The position numbers and the translations under genes are program-made. Positions 24,121 through 32,833 of a stretch of 36,408 nt of DNA are shown piece by piece. Each line of letters begins with the position of its first letter. The first letter of the stretch is position 1. Source of the stretch: Pseudomonas sp. GD04019. Its GTDB lineage: Bacteria; Pseudomonadota; Gammaproteobacteria; Pseudomonadales; Pseudomonadaceae. The stretch covers positions 1 to 36,408 of the forward strand of contig NZ_JAOEEA010000019.1 in the NCBI RefSeq assembly GCF_029837695.1, written 5' to 3'. The notes beneath the pieces were generated by a model that was given only the letters and a program-made list of their open reading frames with translations, searched no databases and was not told where the DNA came from.

Positions 24121-24989
24121 AATTTCGCCGCCTTGAAGGTATCGCAGCGCCCCGGTTCGCCATTGTCGAAGCCGGTGCGGAACCAGCGTACCCGCTGGGC
24201 CGAGGTGCCGTGGGTGAAGGAGTCCGGCACCACGGTGCCGCGCGATTGCTTCTGCAGGCGGTCATCGCCGATGGCATTGGCGGCGTTCAGCGCCTCCTCC
24301 AGATCGCCCGGTTCCAGCCAGTTCAGGCGCTGCTGGGCATGGTGTGCCCAGACGCCGGCCAGGCAGTCGGCCTGCAATTCCTGGCGCACCAGCAGGCCGT
24401 TGTCGCCCTCCACGCGCTCGCCACGCTGGCGCGCCGCGTTGACCTTGGCCGAGACGCCGAGCAGGGTCTGCACATGGTGGCCGACCTCGTGGGCGATCAC
24501 GTAGGCCTGGGCGAAATCACCGGCGGCAGCGAAGCGGGTTTCCATCTCGCGGAAGAACGACAGGTCGAGATACACCTGCTTATCACCGGGGCAGTAGAAG
24601 GGGCCGACGGCGGCATCGGCGAAGCCGCAGGCCGAGCGCACGCCGCCGCTGAACAGGATGAGTTTGGGATCCTGGTACTGCTTGCCGGAGGCCTGGAAGA
24701 TGGCGCGCCAGGTGTCCTCGGTGTCGCCGAGCACGGCGCGGACGAATTCGCTCTGCGGGTCGTTGGCCGCCGGTGCACGTTGTTCCTGTACCGGTGCGTC
24801 CTGCTGCATGCCCTGATTGACCACGTTGCCGAGGATGGTCAGTGGGTCCTGGCCCATCAGCAGGCCGACCACCACGACTATGGCGATGCCGCCCAGGCTC
24901 AGGCCCTTGCCACCGCCGAAGCGCATGCCGCCACCGCCGCCGCGGGCGTCCACCACGTTGTCGCTGCGTCTACCTCGTTCCCAACGCAT
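24117..24989 (-). CDS. YpfJ-type neutral zinc metallopeptidase
   Basis: A 290-residue predicted zincin (Zn_peptidase family, PF04228). A short Gly-rich basic N-terminus is followed by one membrane segment (about 31-46), which would anchor the catalytic domain outside the cytoplasmic membrane. AHEVGHH gives the HExxH zinc site (H167, E168, H171). CGFADAAVGPFYCPGD (121-136) with two cysteines is typical of the family, as is FRTGFDNG near the C-terminus. Substrate and role are not established. GGAG lies six bases before ATG. The gene converges on the AraC regulator, sharing a palindromic repeat at the stops. Confidence 0.92.
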   Translation of the reverse strand: MRWERGRRSDNVVDARGGGGGMRFGGGKGLSLGGIAIVVVVGLLMGQDPLTILGNVVNQGMQQDAPVQEQRAPAANDPQSEFVRAVLGDTEDTWRAIFQASGKQYQDPKLILFSGGVRSACGFADAAVGPFYCPGDKQVYLDLSFFREMETRFAAAGDFAQAYVIAHEVGHHVQTLLGVSAKVNAARQRGERVEGDNGLLVRQELQADCLAGVWAHHAQQRLNWLEPGDLEEALNAANAIGDDRLQKQSRGTVVPDSFTHGTSAQRVRWFRTGFDNGEPGRCDTFKAAKL

Positions 24990-25109
24990 GGCCGCGCTCC
25001 TTCAGTCCGTCGAGGCTGACAGTGTCGTCCTCGGCGGCGAAGGGCGCCAGTCCAAGAATCTGCTCAAAGTCTCGCGAGCTAGAGCCAGGCTAGGGCTCGG
25101 TGCCCCCGC

Positions 25110-25178
25110 AAGCAGGCGAAGGCGCGGAGTTTACGAGCGATAAATGAGCAGCCCGAGACGCCGCGTCCCGGCCTGCTT
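25110..25178. repeat. Nested inverted repeats in the 24990-25226 intergenic region
   Basis: Three concentric arms are seen: AAGCAGGC (25110-25117) with GCCTGCTT (25171-25178), CGCGG (25123-25127) with CCGCG (25161-25165), and TTTA (25130-25133) with TAAA (25141-25144). The T-run after 25176 could act as a terminator reading plus-wards. No ORF is credible in this 237-bp gap between the metallopeptidase and DUF411 genes. The composition resembles a dispersed intergenic repeat, but there is only one copy here. Confidence 0.45.
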
Positions 25179-25226
25179 TTAACGACGAATGGCCGACGCG
25201 CAGCAGACTTGGGGCAGATGCTGAGG

Positions 25227-25658
25227 TTACTTGGCCGGATAATCGGCCAGCACGCTCTCCTTGCCATCCTTGCCCAGGCCGATCACCTGGTAGGCGTCCA
25301 CCCGGCCGGTTTCCATACCTGGCGAGCCGTGCGGCATGCCGGGCACGGCGGCGCCGAGCAGGTCGGGGCGGCCCTGCAGGGCGAGGATGTCGCTGGCCGG
25401 TACGTGGCCCTCGACGAACTTGCCGTCGATCACCCCGGTGTGGCACGAGGCCAGGCGCGGCGGCACGCCGAGGCGCTGCTTGACCGCGCTCATGTCGGTC
25501 TCGACATGGTCGTTGACCTGGATGCCGTTGTCTTGCAGATGGCTGATCCAGGCCTTGCAGCAGCCGCAGTTGGCGTCGCGGTGGACGTCCATGGTAACGG
25601 GCTCGGCGGCCTGGGTGGCGCTGGCGAACAGCAGGGCGGCGAGAGGCAGTAGGCGCAT
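25227..25658 (-). CDS. DUF411 periplasmic metal-binding protein
   Basis: A 143-residue protein with a signal peptide (about 1-18, cleavage near ATQAAEP) and a DUF411 domain. The CGCC motif (C31, C33, C34) in DANCGCCKAW and the later SCHTGVIDG, GHVP and GMPHGSPGME segments are characteristic. Family members often sit near copper-resistance genes and are thought to bind copper or another soft metal in the periplasm, but no such gene is adjacent here. GAGGAA precedes the ATG with good spacing. It is divergent from the small membrane protein at 25786. Confidence 0.9.
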   Translation of the reverse strand: MRLLPLAALLFASATQAAEPVTMDVHRDANCGCCKAWISHLQDNGIQVNDHVETDMSAVKQRLGVPPRLASCHTGVIDGKFVEGHVPASDILALQGRPDLLGAAVPGMPHGSPGMETGRVDAYQVIGLGKDGKESVLADYPAK

Positions 25659-25785
25659 GGCGGGTTCCTCGGCAGGATGAATTCGTCGCAGGATAGCGCC
25701 ACGGCCCGGGGCGTCCCAGCACCGGACTGTTTCCGTCTGCGACGCCGCGGCCTATGCTCGCTGTCCCTACCAGGAGAGATCGCCG

Positions 25786-26175
25786 ATGCTGCCCGCCCGC
25801 ATCCTGTTGGCCGTTCAGGCCCTGCTACTCGCCGGCTTCGGCCTGGCCTATTTCATCCGTCCGCAGGAGATGGCTAATCTCAGCGGCATGCTGCTGATGG
25901 AGCCGGCCGCGGTCACCGATGTGCGCGCCTACTACGGCGGCCTGCAGTTGGGCTTGGGGGTATGGCTGGGGCTGGCGCTGCTTCGCTCTGATCTGTTGCG
26001 TCCGGCGCTGATGCTGCTGGTGCTGCTCTATGCCAGCCTGTTCGTCGCGCGACTGGGCGGCCTGTGGCTGGATGGCGGCGCGCAGCAGACCTTCAACCTC
26101 TACGCCATGTTGTTCGAGGGCGTCTCCGCCGGCCTCGCCTTCTGGCTGCTGCGGCGCGCTTCAGCGCCGGCGTAA
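25786..26175 (+). CDS. Small DUF4345-like four-helix membrane protein
   Basis: A 129-residue hydrophobic protein with four predicted membrane helices (about 4-22, 46-66, 70-90 and 103-124). DVRAYYGGLQLGLGVWL (about 45-61) is the conserved stretch I associate with DUF4345. Function unknown. AGGAGAG about nine bases before ATG supports the start. Its 3' end overlaps the 3' end of the converging TetR gene by 15 bp. Confidence 0.75.
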   Translation: MLPARILLAVQALLLAGFGLAYFIRPQEMANLSGMLLMEPAAVTDVRAYYGGLQLGLGVWLGLALLRSDLLRPALMLLVLLYASLFVARLGGLWLDGGAQQTFNLYAMLFEGVSAGLAFWLLRRASAPA

Positions 26176-26796
26176 AGCGGGGCTGCAGCGCAGCATGTCG
26201 AGCAGGGCGTCGACCAACTGATCGGCCTGCGCGGCCAGCGAGTCGCCGCCCGGCGCCAGTAGCCAGTTGGCCTGCAGGCCGTGGACATAGCCGTGCAGGC
26301 AGAGGGTGGCGCGGCGGCAGTCCAGGTCGGCCGGCAGTTGGCCCTTGCTGACCGCATTGCGTAACGACTTTTCGATCCGCTCGTCGCACTCCAGGTGCAG
26401 CGCCTGCATCTTCTGGCGCAGGTCGCCGAGATCGTCGGTGTACTCGCACTTGTGCTGCAGGATCTCCTGGATGCGCCGGCTCTGCGGGTCCAGCTCCACA
26501 TTGCGCAGCAGGCGCACCAGCAGCTCGCGGGTCTGCCCCAGCGGGTTGGGTTCGTCCTCGCGTTCGCTGGCCTGGGCCAGCTCTTCCAGCGGCAGATGCA
26601 GGCGCTCGAGCATGGCCTGGAACAGGTCGACCTTGTTCTGGAAGTGCCAGTAGATGGCGCCACGGGTCACGCCTGCGGCACTGGCGATATCGGCCAGCGA
26701 GGTGCGCGAAACCCCTCGCTCATGGAACAGATGCTCGGCGGCGTCGAGGATGCTCTGGCGGGTTTCTTCGGCTTCTTCTTTGGTACGTCGGACCAT
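26161..26796 (-). CDS. ttgR: TetR-family efflux repressor (TtgR/AcrR-like)
   Basis: A 211-residue TetR repressor. The N-terminus MVRRTKEEAEETRQSILDAA and HTH (about 32-54, LADIASAAGVTRGAIYWHF) closely follow TtgR of P. putida, as does the C-terminal LRCSPALRR ending. TtgR binds antibiotics and plant phenolics and releases the ttgABC operator; the same role is inferred here. It is divergent from the RND operon, with the operator at 26850-26877 between them, so it probably represses both. No strong Shine-Dalgarno precedes the ATG. Confidence 0.9.
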   Translation of the reverse strand: MVRRTKEEAEETRQSILDAAEHLFHERGVSRTSLADIASAAGVTRGAIYWHFQNKVDLFQAMLERLHLPLEELAQASEREDEPNPLGQTRELLVRLLRNVELDPQSRRIQEILQHKCEYTDDLGDLRQKMQALHLECDERIEKSLRNAVSKGQLPADLDCRRATLCLHGYVHGLQANWLLAPGGDSLAAQADQLVDALLDMLRCSPALRRR

Positions 26797-26849
26797 GCTG
26801 GGCAGTGTGTAAAGGTTGGGAAAAGTTGTATCCGCGGTTAGTTTTCGCG

Positions 26850-26879
26850 TTTACAAACATTCTAGTATGTAAGTATATT
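26850..26879 (+). promoter_or_regulatory. TtgR-type operator overlapping the ttgABC promoter
   Basis: TTTACAAACAT (26850-26860) and ATGTAAGTA (26867-26875) form an imperfect palindrome very like the TtgR operator of P. putida. TTTACA (26850-26855) and TATATT (26874-26879) with an 18-bp spacer form a plausible sigma-70 promoter for ttgABC lying within the operator, so repressor binding would block polymerase. The same site could cover the repressor gene's promoter on the other strand. Confidence 0.75.
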
Positions 26880-26959
26880 TCTTAGCCAGCTAAACAGTTT
26901 TCCTTCCCCCGCGCCCGCTCTCCTCTGACCGGGCCGTCTCTGACATGAGGTCGATTCAG

Positions 26960-28102
26960 ATGCAGAAGAAGCCAGCCTTCACAGCCATGGTTTCCGCCGT
27001 GGCTCTGGCTACGTTAATGCTCTCCGGTTGCCAGGAGGACGCCGCGCCGCCCGCCGCGCAGACGCCCCAGGTGGGCATCGTCACCCTGCAGCCGCAGCCG
27101 TTCACCCTGACCGCCGAGCTGCCGGGGCGCACCAGCGCCTATCGCATCGCCGAAGTACGCCCGCAGGTCGATGGCATTCTGCAGAAGCGCCTGTTCAAGG
27201 AAGGTTCCGAGGTCAAGGCCGGGCAGCAGCTGTATCAGATCGATCCGGCCGTGTACCAGGCCAGCTACAAGAGCGCCCAGGCCACCCTGGCTTCGACCCA
27301 GTCGCTGGCCGAGCGCTACCAGGATCTGGTCAGCGACCAGGCCGTGAGCAAGCAGGCCTATGAAGAGGCCCAGGCGGCGCGCCTGCAGGCCGAGGCTTCG
27401 CTGGAGCGGGCGCGTATCGACCTGCGCTACACCAAGGTGCTGGCGCCGATCTCTGGTCGTGTCGGCCGTTCCGCCGTGACCGAGGGCGCGCTGGTCAACA
27501 ACGGTCAGGCCGCCGCGCTGGCCACCATCCAGCAGCTCGACCCGATCTACGTCGACGTCACCCAGCCGACCAAGGACCTGCTGCGCCTGCGCCGCGAACT
27601 GGCCAGCGGGCAGCTGGCGAAGGCCGGTGACAACGCCGCCAAGGTCAAGCTGAAGCTGGAAGACGGCAGCGAGTACGCGCACGAAGGCACCCTGGAATTC
27701 TCCGAGGTGTCGGTGGACGAAGGCACCGGCTCGGTGACCCTGCGCGCCGTGTTCCCCAACCCCGAGCACGACCTGCTGCCGGGCATGTTCGTGCATGCGC
27801 AGCTCAGCTCCGGCGTGCGCCAGCAGGCCATCCTCGCGCCGCAGCAGGGCATCACCCGCGACCTCAAGGGCCAGGCCACCGCGCTGGTGGTGAATGCCGA
27901 GAACAAGGTCGAGCTGCGCCAGCTGGAGGCCGACCGCACCGTGGGCGACCGCTGGCTGGTGACCAAGGGCCTCAACCCCGGTGACAAGCTGATCACCGAA
28001 GGCCTGCAGTTCGTCCGTCCCGGTGCCGAAGTGCAGACCGCGCCCGCGACCAATGTCGCCGAAACCAAGTCGGTCGATCCCGACCTGGCCCAGCGTCACT
28101 AA
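26960..28102 (+). CDS. ttgA: RND efflux periplasmic adaptor lipoprotein (TtgA/MexA type)
   Basis: A 380-residue membrane-fusion protein linking the inner-membrane pump to the outer-membrane channel. The signal peptide ends in lipobox LSGC with C24 as the lipidated residue. The lipoyl/hairpin core contains PGRTSAYRIAEVRPQVDG, a coiled-coil hairpin (about 95-150) and the DLRYTKVLAPISGRVGRS region, followed by beta-barrel and membrane-proximal domains. I start at ATG 26960 because GAGGT (26947-26951) lies eight bases upstream and the signal peptide then has normal length. An ATG five codons earlier lacks a ribosome binding site. First gene of the efflux operon; ttgB follows after 12 bp. Confidence 0.93.
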   Translation: MQKKPAFTAMVSAVALATLMLSGCQEDAAPPAAQTPQVGIVTLQPQPFTLTAELPGRTSAYRIAEVRPQVDGILQKRLFKEGSEVKAGQQLYQIDPAVYQASYKSAQATLASTQSLAERYQDLVSDQAVSKQAYEEAQAARLQAEASLERARIDLRYTKVLAPISGRVGRSAVTEGALVNNGQAAALATIQQLDPIYVDVTQPTKDLLRLRRELASGQLAKAGDNAAKVKLKLEDGSEYAHEGTLEFSEVSVDEGTGSVTLRAVFPNPEHDLLPGMFVHAQLSSGVRQQAILAPQQGITRDLKGQATALVVNAENKVELRQLEADRTVGDRWLVTKGLNPGDKLITEGLQFVRPGAEVQTAPATNVAETKSVDPDLAQRH

Positions 28103-28114
28103 GGAGCGCCGCGC

Positions 28115-31100
28115 ATGTCGAAGTTCTTCATCGACCGGCCGATCTTCGCCTGGGTGATCGCCCTGGTGATCATGCTGGCGGGTGGCCTGGCCATCCTCAA
28201 ACTGCCGATCAACCAATACCCGAGCATCGCCGCGCCCGCCGTCGGCATCCAGGTCAGCTACCCCGGCGCCTCGGCACAGACGGTGCAGGACACCGTGGTG
28301 CAGGTGATCGAGCAGCAGCTCAACGGCATCGACGGCCTGCGCTACATCAGCTCGGAGAGCAACTCCGACGGCAGCATGACCATCACCGCCACCTTCGAGC
28401 AGGGCACCAACCCGGACATCGCCCAGGTCCAGGTGCAGAACAAGCTGCAGCTGGCCACCCCGTTGCTGCCGCAGGAAGTGCAGCAGCAGGGCATCCGCGT
28501 GACCAAGGCAGTGAAGAACTTCCTGCTGGTGATCGGCGTGGTCTCGGCCGACGGCTCCATGGACAAGAACGACCTGTCCAACTACATCGTTTCCAACCTG
28601 CAGGACCCGATTTCGCGTACCAAGGGCGTGGGCGACTTCCAGGTGTTCGGCTCGCAGTACGCCATGCGCATCTGGCTCGATCCGGCCCGGCTGAACAACT
28701 ACCAGCTGACCCCAGTGGACGTGAAGAGCGCCATCCAGGCGCAGAACGTCCAGGTCTCCTCTGGCCAGCTCGGCGGCCTGCCGGCCTCGCCGGGCACTCA
28801 GCTCAACGCCACCATCATCGGCAAGACCCGCCTGCAGACGCCCGAGCAGTTCGGCGCGATTCTGCTCAAGGTCAATCGTGACGGCTCCCAGGTGCGCCTG
28901 CGCGATGTCGCGCGGGTCGAGCTGGGCGGCGAGAACTACGCCATCAGCGCGCAGTTCAATGGCAAGCCGGCCTCGGGCATGGCGATCAAGCTGGCCACCG
29001 GTGCCAATGCGCTGGACACCGCCAAGGCGATCCGCGCCACCATCGACCAGCTCAAGCCCTTCTTCCCCGCCGGCATGGAAGTGGTGTTCCCCTACGACAC
29101 CACCCCGGTGGTCTCGGCCTCCATCGAGGGCGTGCTGCACACCCTGGGCGAAGCCATCGTGCTGGTGTTCCTGGTGATGTTCCTGTTCCTGCAGAACCTG
29201 CGCGCCACCATCATCCCCACCCTGGCGGTGCCGGTGGTGCTGCTCGGCACCTTCGGCGTGCTGGCGATGTTCGGCTTCACCATCAATACCCTGACCATGT
29301 TCGCCATGGTCCTGGCCATCGGCCTGCTGGTGGACGACGCCATCGTGGTGGTGGAGAACGTTGAGCGGGTAATGGCCGAGGAAGGCCTGTCGCCGCTGGA
29401 AGCCACGCGCAAATCCATGGGGCAGATCCAGGGCGCGCTGGTCGGTATCGCCCTGGTGCTGTCGGCGGTGTTCCTGCCGATGGCCTTCTTCGGCGGCTCC
29501 ACCGGGGTGATCTACAAGCAGTTCTCGATCACCATCGTCTCGGCCATGGCGCTGTCGGTGCTGGTCGCCCTGGTGTTCACCCCGGCGCTGTGCGCGACCA
29601 TGCTCAAGCCCATCGCCAAGGGCCACCACGCGCCCAAGCGCGGCTTCTTCGGCTGGTTCAACCGCACCTTCGACCGCAGCGTCAACGGCTACGAGCGCGG
29701 CGTGCGCGCCATCCTCAAGCGCAAGGCACCGTACATCCTGCTGTACCTGGTGATCGTCGCGATCATGGCCTGGATGTTCACCCGCATCCCCACCGCCTTC
29801 CTGCCCGAGGAAGACCAGGGCGTGCTGTTCGCCCAGGTGCAGACCCCGGCCGGCGCCAGCGCCGAACGCACCCAGGTGGTGGTCGACCAGATGCGCGAGT
29901 ACCTGCTGGATGCGGAGAAGGACACGGTGAAATCGGTGTTCACCGTCACCGGCTTCAACTTCGCCGGTCGCGGGCAGAGTTCGGGCATGGCCTTCATCAT
30001 GCTCAAGCCCTGGGAGGAGCGCCCGGGCGCCGAGCACAGCGTGTTCAGCCTGGCCCAGCGCGCCCAGCAGCACTTCTTCAGCTTCCGCGACGCCATGGTG
30101 TTCGCCTTCGCGCCGCCGGCGGTGTTGGAGCTGGGTAACGCCACCGGCTTCAACTTCTTCCTGCAGGACCGCGCCGGCGTCGGCCACGAGCAGCTCAACG
30201 CCGCGCGGGACAAGTTCCTCGAGCTGGCGAAGGGCAGCCCGGTGCTGGCCCGTGTGCGCGCCAACGGCCTGTACGACGAGCCGCAGTACCAGCTGCAGAT
30301 CGACGACGAGAAGGCCCGCGCCCACGGCGTGTCGCTGGCGGACATCAACAACACCGTGTCCATCGCCTGGGGCGCCAGCTACGTCAACGACTTCATCGAT
30401 CGTGGCCGAGTGAAGAAGGTCTACCTGCAGGGCGTGCCCGAGGCGCGGATGAACCCGGACGACCTCGGCAAGTGGTACGTGCGCAACGACCAGGGCGCGA
30501 TGGTGCCGTTCAGTGCCTTCGCCTCCGGCGAGTGGATCTACGGCGCGCCGAAGCTGGCCCGCTACAACGGCGTACCGGCCATCGAGATTCTCGGTGAACC
30601 GGCGCCGGGCCACAGCTCGGGCGAGGCCATGGCGGCGGTCGAGCAGATCATCGCCCAGCTGCCGGCGGGTATCGGCTACTCCTGGACCGGGCTGTCCTAC
30701 GAGGAGCGCCTGTCCGGCGCCCAGGCGCCGGCGCTGTACGCGCTGTCGCTGCTGGTGGTGTTCCTCTGCCTGGCGGCGCTGTACGAGAGCTGGTCGATCC
30801 CGTTCTCGGTGATGCTGGTGGTGCCGCTGGGGATCATCGGTGCGCTGCTGTTCACCAGTCTGCGTGGCCTGAGCAACGACGTGTTCTTCCAGGTCGGCCT
30901 GCTCACCACCATCGGCCTGTCGGCGAAGAACGCGATCCTTATCGTCGAGTTCGCCAAGGAGCTGCACGAGCAGGGCAGAAGCCTGTTCGATGCGGCCATC
31001 GAGGCCTGCCGCATGCGTCTGCGCCCGATCATCATGACTTCGCTGGCGTTCATCCTCGGCGTGGTGCCGATGGCGATCTCCACCGGCGCCGGTTCCGGTA

Positions 31101-31252
31101 GCCAGCACGCCATCGGTACCGGAGTGATCGGCGGCATGCTCACCGCCACCGTGCTGGCGATCTTCTGGGTGCCGCTGTTCTACGTTCTGGTCTGCTCGCT
31201 GTTCAAGGACAAGCGCAGCAAAGATGCCATCAAAGAGGAGGCCGTCCAGTGA
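28115..31252 (+). CDS. ttgB: RND multidrug efflux pump (TtgB/MexB/AcrB type)
   Basis: A 1045-residue trimeric proton/drug antiporter of the HAE1 family. It has twelve membrane helices and two large periplasmic loops (about 30-335 and 560-870). The N-terminus MSKFFIDRPIFAWVIAL is typical. The proton-relay residues are present: D407 and D408 in LLVDDAIVVVEN and K938 in SAKNAILIVEFAKE. Length matches MexB/TtgB. AGGAG begins at the last base of the ttgA stop codon. The pump should export amphiphilic antibiotics, dyes or solvents, but substrate range cannot be read. Its stop overlaps the GTG start of ttgC. Confidence 0.96.
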   Translation: MSKFFIDRPIFAWVIALVIMLAGGLAILKLPINQYPSIAAPAVGIQVSYPGASAQTVQDTVVQVIEQQLNGIDGLRYISSESNSDGSMTITATFEQGTNPDIAQVQVQNKLQLATPLLPQEVQQQGIRVTKAVKNFLLVIGVVSADGSMDKNDLSNYIVSNLQDPISRTKGVGDFQVFGSQYAMRIWLDPARLNNYQLTPVDVKSAIQAQNVQVSSGQLGGLPASPGTQLNATIIGKTRLQTPEQFGAILLKVNRDGSQVRLRDVARVELGGENYAISAQFNGKPASGMAIKLATGANALDTAKAIRATIDQLKPFFPAGMEVVFPYDTTPVVSASIEGVLHTLGEAIVLVFLVMFLFLQNLRATIIPTLAVPVVLLGTFGVLAMFGFTINTLTMFAMVLAIGLLVDDAIVVVENVERVMAEEGLSPLEATRKSMGQIQGALVGIALVLSAVFLPMAFFGGSTGVIYKQFSITIVSAMALSVLVALVFTPALCATMLKPIAKGHHAPKRGFFGWFNRTFDRSVNGYERGVRAILKRKAPYILLYLVIVAIMAWMFTRIPTAFLPEEDQGVLFAQVQTPAGASAERTQVVVDQMREYLLDAEKDTVKSVFTVTGFNFAGRGQSSGMAFIMLKPWEERPGAEHSVFSLAQRAQQHFFSFRDAMVFAFAPPAVLELGNATGFNFFLQDRAGVGHEQLNAARDKFLELAKGSPVLARVRANGLYDEPQYQLQIDDEKARAHGVSLADINNTVSIAWGASYVNDFIDRGRVKKVYLQGVPEARMNPDDLGKWYVRNDQGAMVPFSAFASGEWIYGAPKLARYNGVPAIEILGEPAPGHSSGEAMAAVEQIIAQLPAGIGYSWTGLSYEERLSGAQAPALYALSLLVVFLCLAALYESWSIPFSVMLVVPLGIIGALLFTSLRGLSNDVFFQVGLLTTIGLSAKNAILIVEFAKELHEQGRSLFDAAIEACRMRLRPIIMTSLAFILGVVPMAISTGAGSGSQHAIGTGVIGGMLTATVLAIFWVPLFYVLVCSLFKDKRSKDAIKEEAVQ

Positions 31253-32694
31253 GGCAGTCCCTGTTGTCCCTTGCCATCGTCAGCGTCCTGCTCGGTGGTT
31301 GCAGCCTGATTCCCGATTACCAGCGCCCGGATGCCCCGGTGGACGGCGCCTGGCCACAAGGCGCGGCCTACACCGCCAACGGCGCTGCGCAGACCGACGT
31401 GGCGGCAGCGGCCCTGGGCTGGCGCGAGTTCTTCCGCGACCCGGCGCTGCAGCAGCTGGTCGAGGCCGCGCTGGCCAACAACCGCGACCTGCGCATCGCC
31501 GCGCTGAACGTCGACGCCTACCGCGCCCAGCACCGCATCCAGCGCTCGGAGCTGTTCCCCAGCATCTCCGCCGCCGGCAGCGGCACCCGTCAGCGCCTGC
31601 CGGGCGACCTGTCGTCCAGCGGCGAGGCCACCACCAGCGGCCAGTACAGCGCCACGGTCGGTACCAGTGCCTGGGAGATCGACTTCTTCGGCCGCCTGCG
31701 CAGCCTCGACGAGCAGGCCCTGGAGCTGTACTTCGCCAGCGAAGAAGCGCAGCGCAGCACGCAGATCAGCCTGGTGGCCAGCGTGGCCAACGCCTACCTG
31801 ACCCTGCAGGCCGACCAGCAGCTGCTGCAGCTGACCCGCGACACCCTGGAGACCTACCGCAAGAGCTACGCCCTCACCGAACGCAGCTTCAATGTCGGTG
31901 TGGCCGATGCGCTGTCGCTGAGCCAGGCGCGCACCTCGGTGCAGAGCGCCGAGGCCAGCCTGGCGCAGTACAGCCGCCTGGTCGCCCAGGACCGAAACGC
32001 CCTGGCCCTGCTGCTCGGTGGCGGCGTACCGGCCGATCTGCCGCAAGGCGAAGTGCTGAATGCCGATCTGCTGGCCGAAGTGCCGGCGGGGCTGCCGTCC
32101 GAACTGCTGCAACGCCGTCCGGACCTGCTCCAGGCCGAGCACCAGCTCAAGGCCGCCAACGCCAGCATCGGTGCGGCGCGCGCGGCGTTCTTCCCCAGCA
32201 TCAGCCTGACCGCCAACGCCGGCAGCGCCAGCAGCGAGCTGTCCGGTCTGTTCGACGGTGGTTCCGGCAGCTGGCTGTTCCAGCCGTCGATCAACCTGCC
32301 GATCTTCACGGCGGGACGCCTTGCGGCCAACCTCGACTACGCCGAGGTGCAGAAGAACATCCAGGTGGCCAGCTACGAGAAGGCCATCCAGACCGCGTTC
32401 CAGGAAGTCGCCGATGGCCTGGCAGCACGCACCACCTATGAGCAGCAGCTGACGGCCCAGCGCGCGCTGGTCGGTACCAGCGAGGAGTATTACCGCCTCG
32501 CCGAGCGCCGCTTCCGCACCGGGGTGGACAGCTACCTGACCCTGCTCGATGCCCAGCGCCAGCTGTTCAGCGCCCGCCAGCAGCTGATCGGTGACCGCCT
32601 CAACCAGCTGACCAGCGAGGTCAACCTGTACAAGGCCCTCGGCGGTGGTTGGAACGAGCAGACCCAGCTGGCGACCGCGCCAGCGCAGGACTGA
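31249..32694 (+). CDS. ttgC: Outer-membrane efflux channel lipoprotein (TtgC/OprM type)
   Basis: A 481-residue TolC-superfamily lipoprotein (NodT/OprM type) that forms the trimeric exit duct. Lipobox LLGGC places the lipidated cysteine at C18. Two repeated OEP domains are visible, with typical PSELLQRRPDLLQAEHQLKAANA (in two pieces around residues 284-306), IGAARAAFFPSISLTA and LTSEVNLYKALGGGW near the end. GTG start, overlapping the ttgB stop by 4 bp (GTGA), with AGAGGAGG six bases upstream. Last gene of the operon, followed by a strong terminator. Confidence 0.95.
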   Translation: MRQSLLSLAIVSVLLGGCSLIPDYQRPDAPVDGAWPQGAAYTANGAAQTDVAAAALGWREFFRDPALQQLVEAALANNRDLRIAALNVDAYRAQHRIQRSELFPSISAAGSGTRQRLPGDLSSSGEATTSGQYSATVGTSAWEIDFFGRLRSLDEQALELYFASEEAQRSTQISLVASVANAYLTLQADQQLLQLTRDTLETYRKSYALTERSFNVGVADALSLSQARTSVQSAEASLAQYSRLVAQDRNALALLLGGGVPADLPQGEVLNADLLAEVPAGLPSELLQRRPDLLQAEHQLKAANASIGAARAAFFPSISLTANAGSASSELSGLFDGGSGSWLFQPSINLPIFTAGRLAANLDYAEVQKNIQVASYEKAIQTAFQEVADGLAARTTYEQQLTAQRALVGTSEEYYRLAERRFRTGVDSYLTLLDAQRQLFSARQQLIGDRLNQLTSEVNLYKALGGGWNEQTQLATAPAQD

Positions 32695-32710
32695 GTGCCC
32701 GCCTGAAACG

Positions 32711-32739
32711 AAAAAGCCCCGGCATACCGGGGCTTTTTT
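32711..32739 (+). terminator. Rho-independent terminator of the efflux operon
   Basis: A 12-bp perfect stem AAAAAGCCCCGG (32711-32722) with CCGGGGCTTTTT (32727-32738), loop CATA, and a T-run. It lies 17 bp after the ttgC stop. A-tracts on the other side make it bidirectional in principle. Confidence 0.95.
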
Positions 32740-32833
32740 ATGGCTGAGGTTTGGGTCACAGCCTGAGACACGCAGATTGCAGGCTCGCCCTGGGCTCCGC
32801 ATGATGCGCGCGCATCAACAAGGAGCTCACGAT

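Noticed and set aside
27014..31108. A 1364-codon open frame on the minus strand opposite ttgA and ttgB
   Set aside because: It is fully antisense to two clear genes and is explained by high GC content and codon bias. The product is His/Val/Asp/Gly-rich with no domain, and no ribosome binding site was sought successfully.
32645..32833. Longer start for the small protein after the efflux operon
   Set aside because: It would overlap ttgC and run through a strong terminator; the ATG at 32834 has AAGGAG at eight bases.
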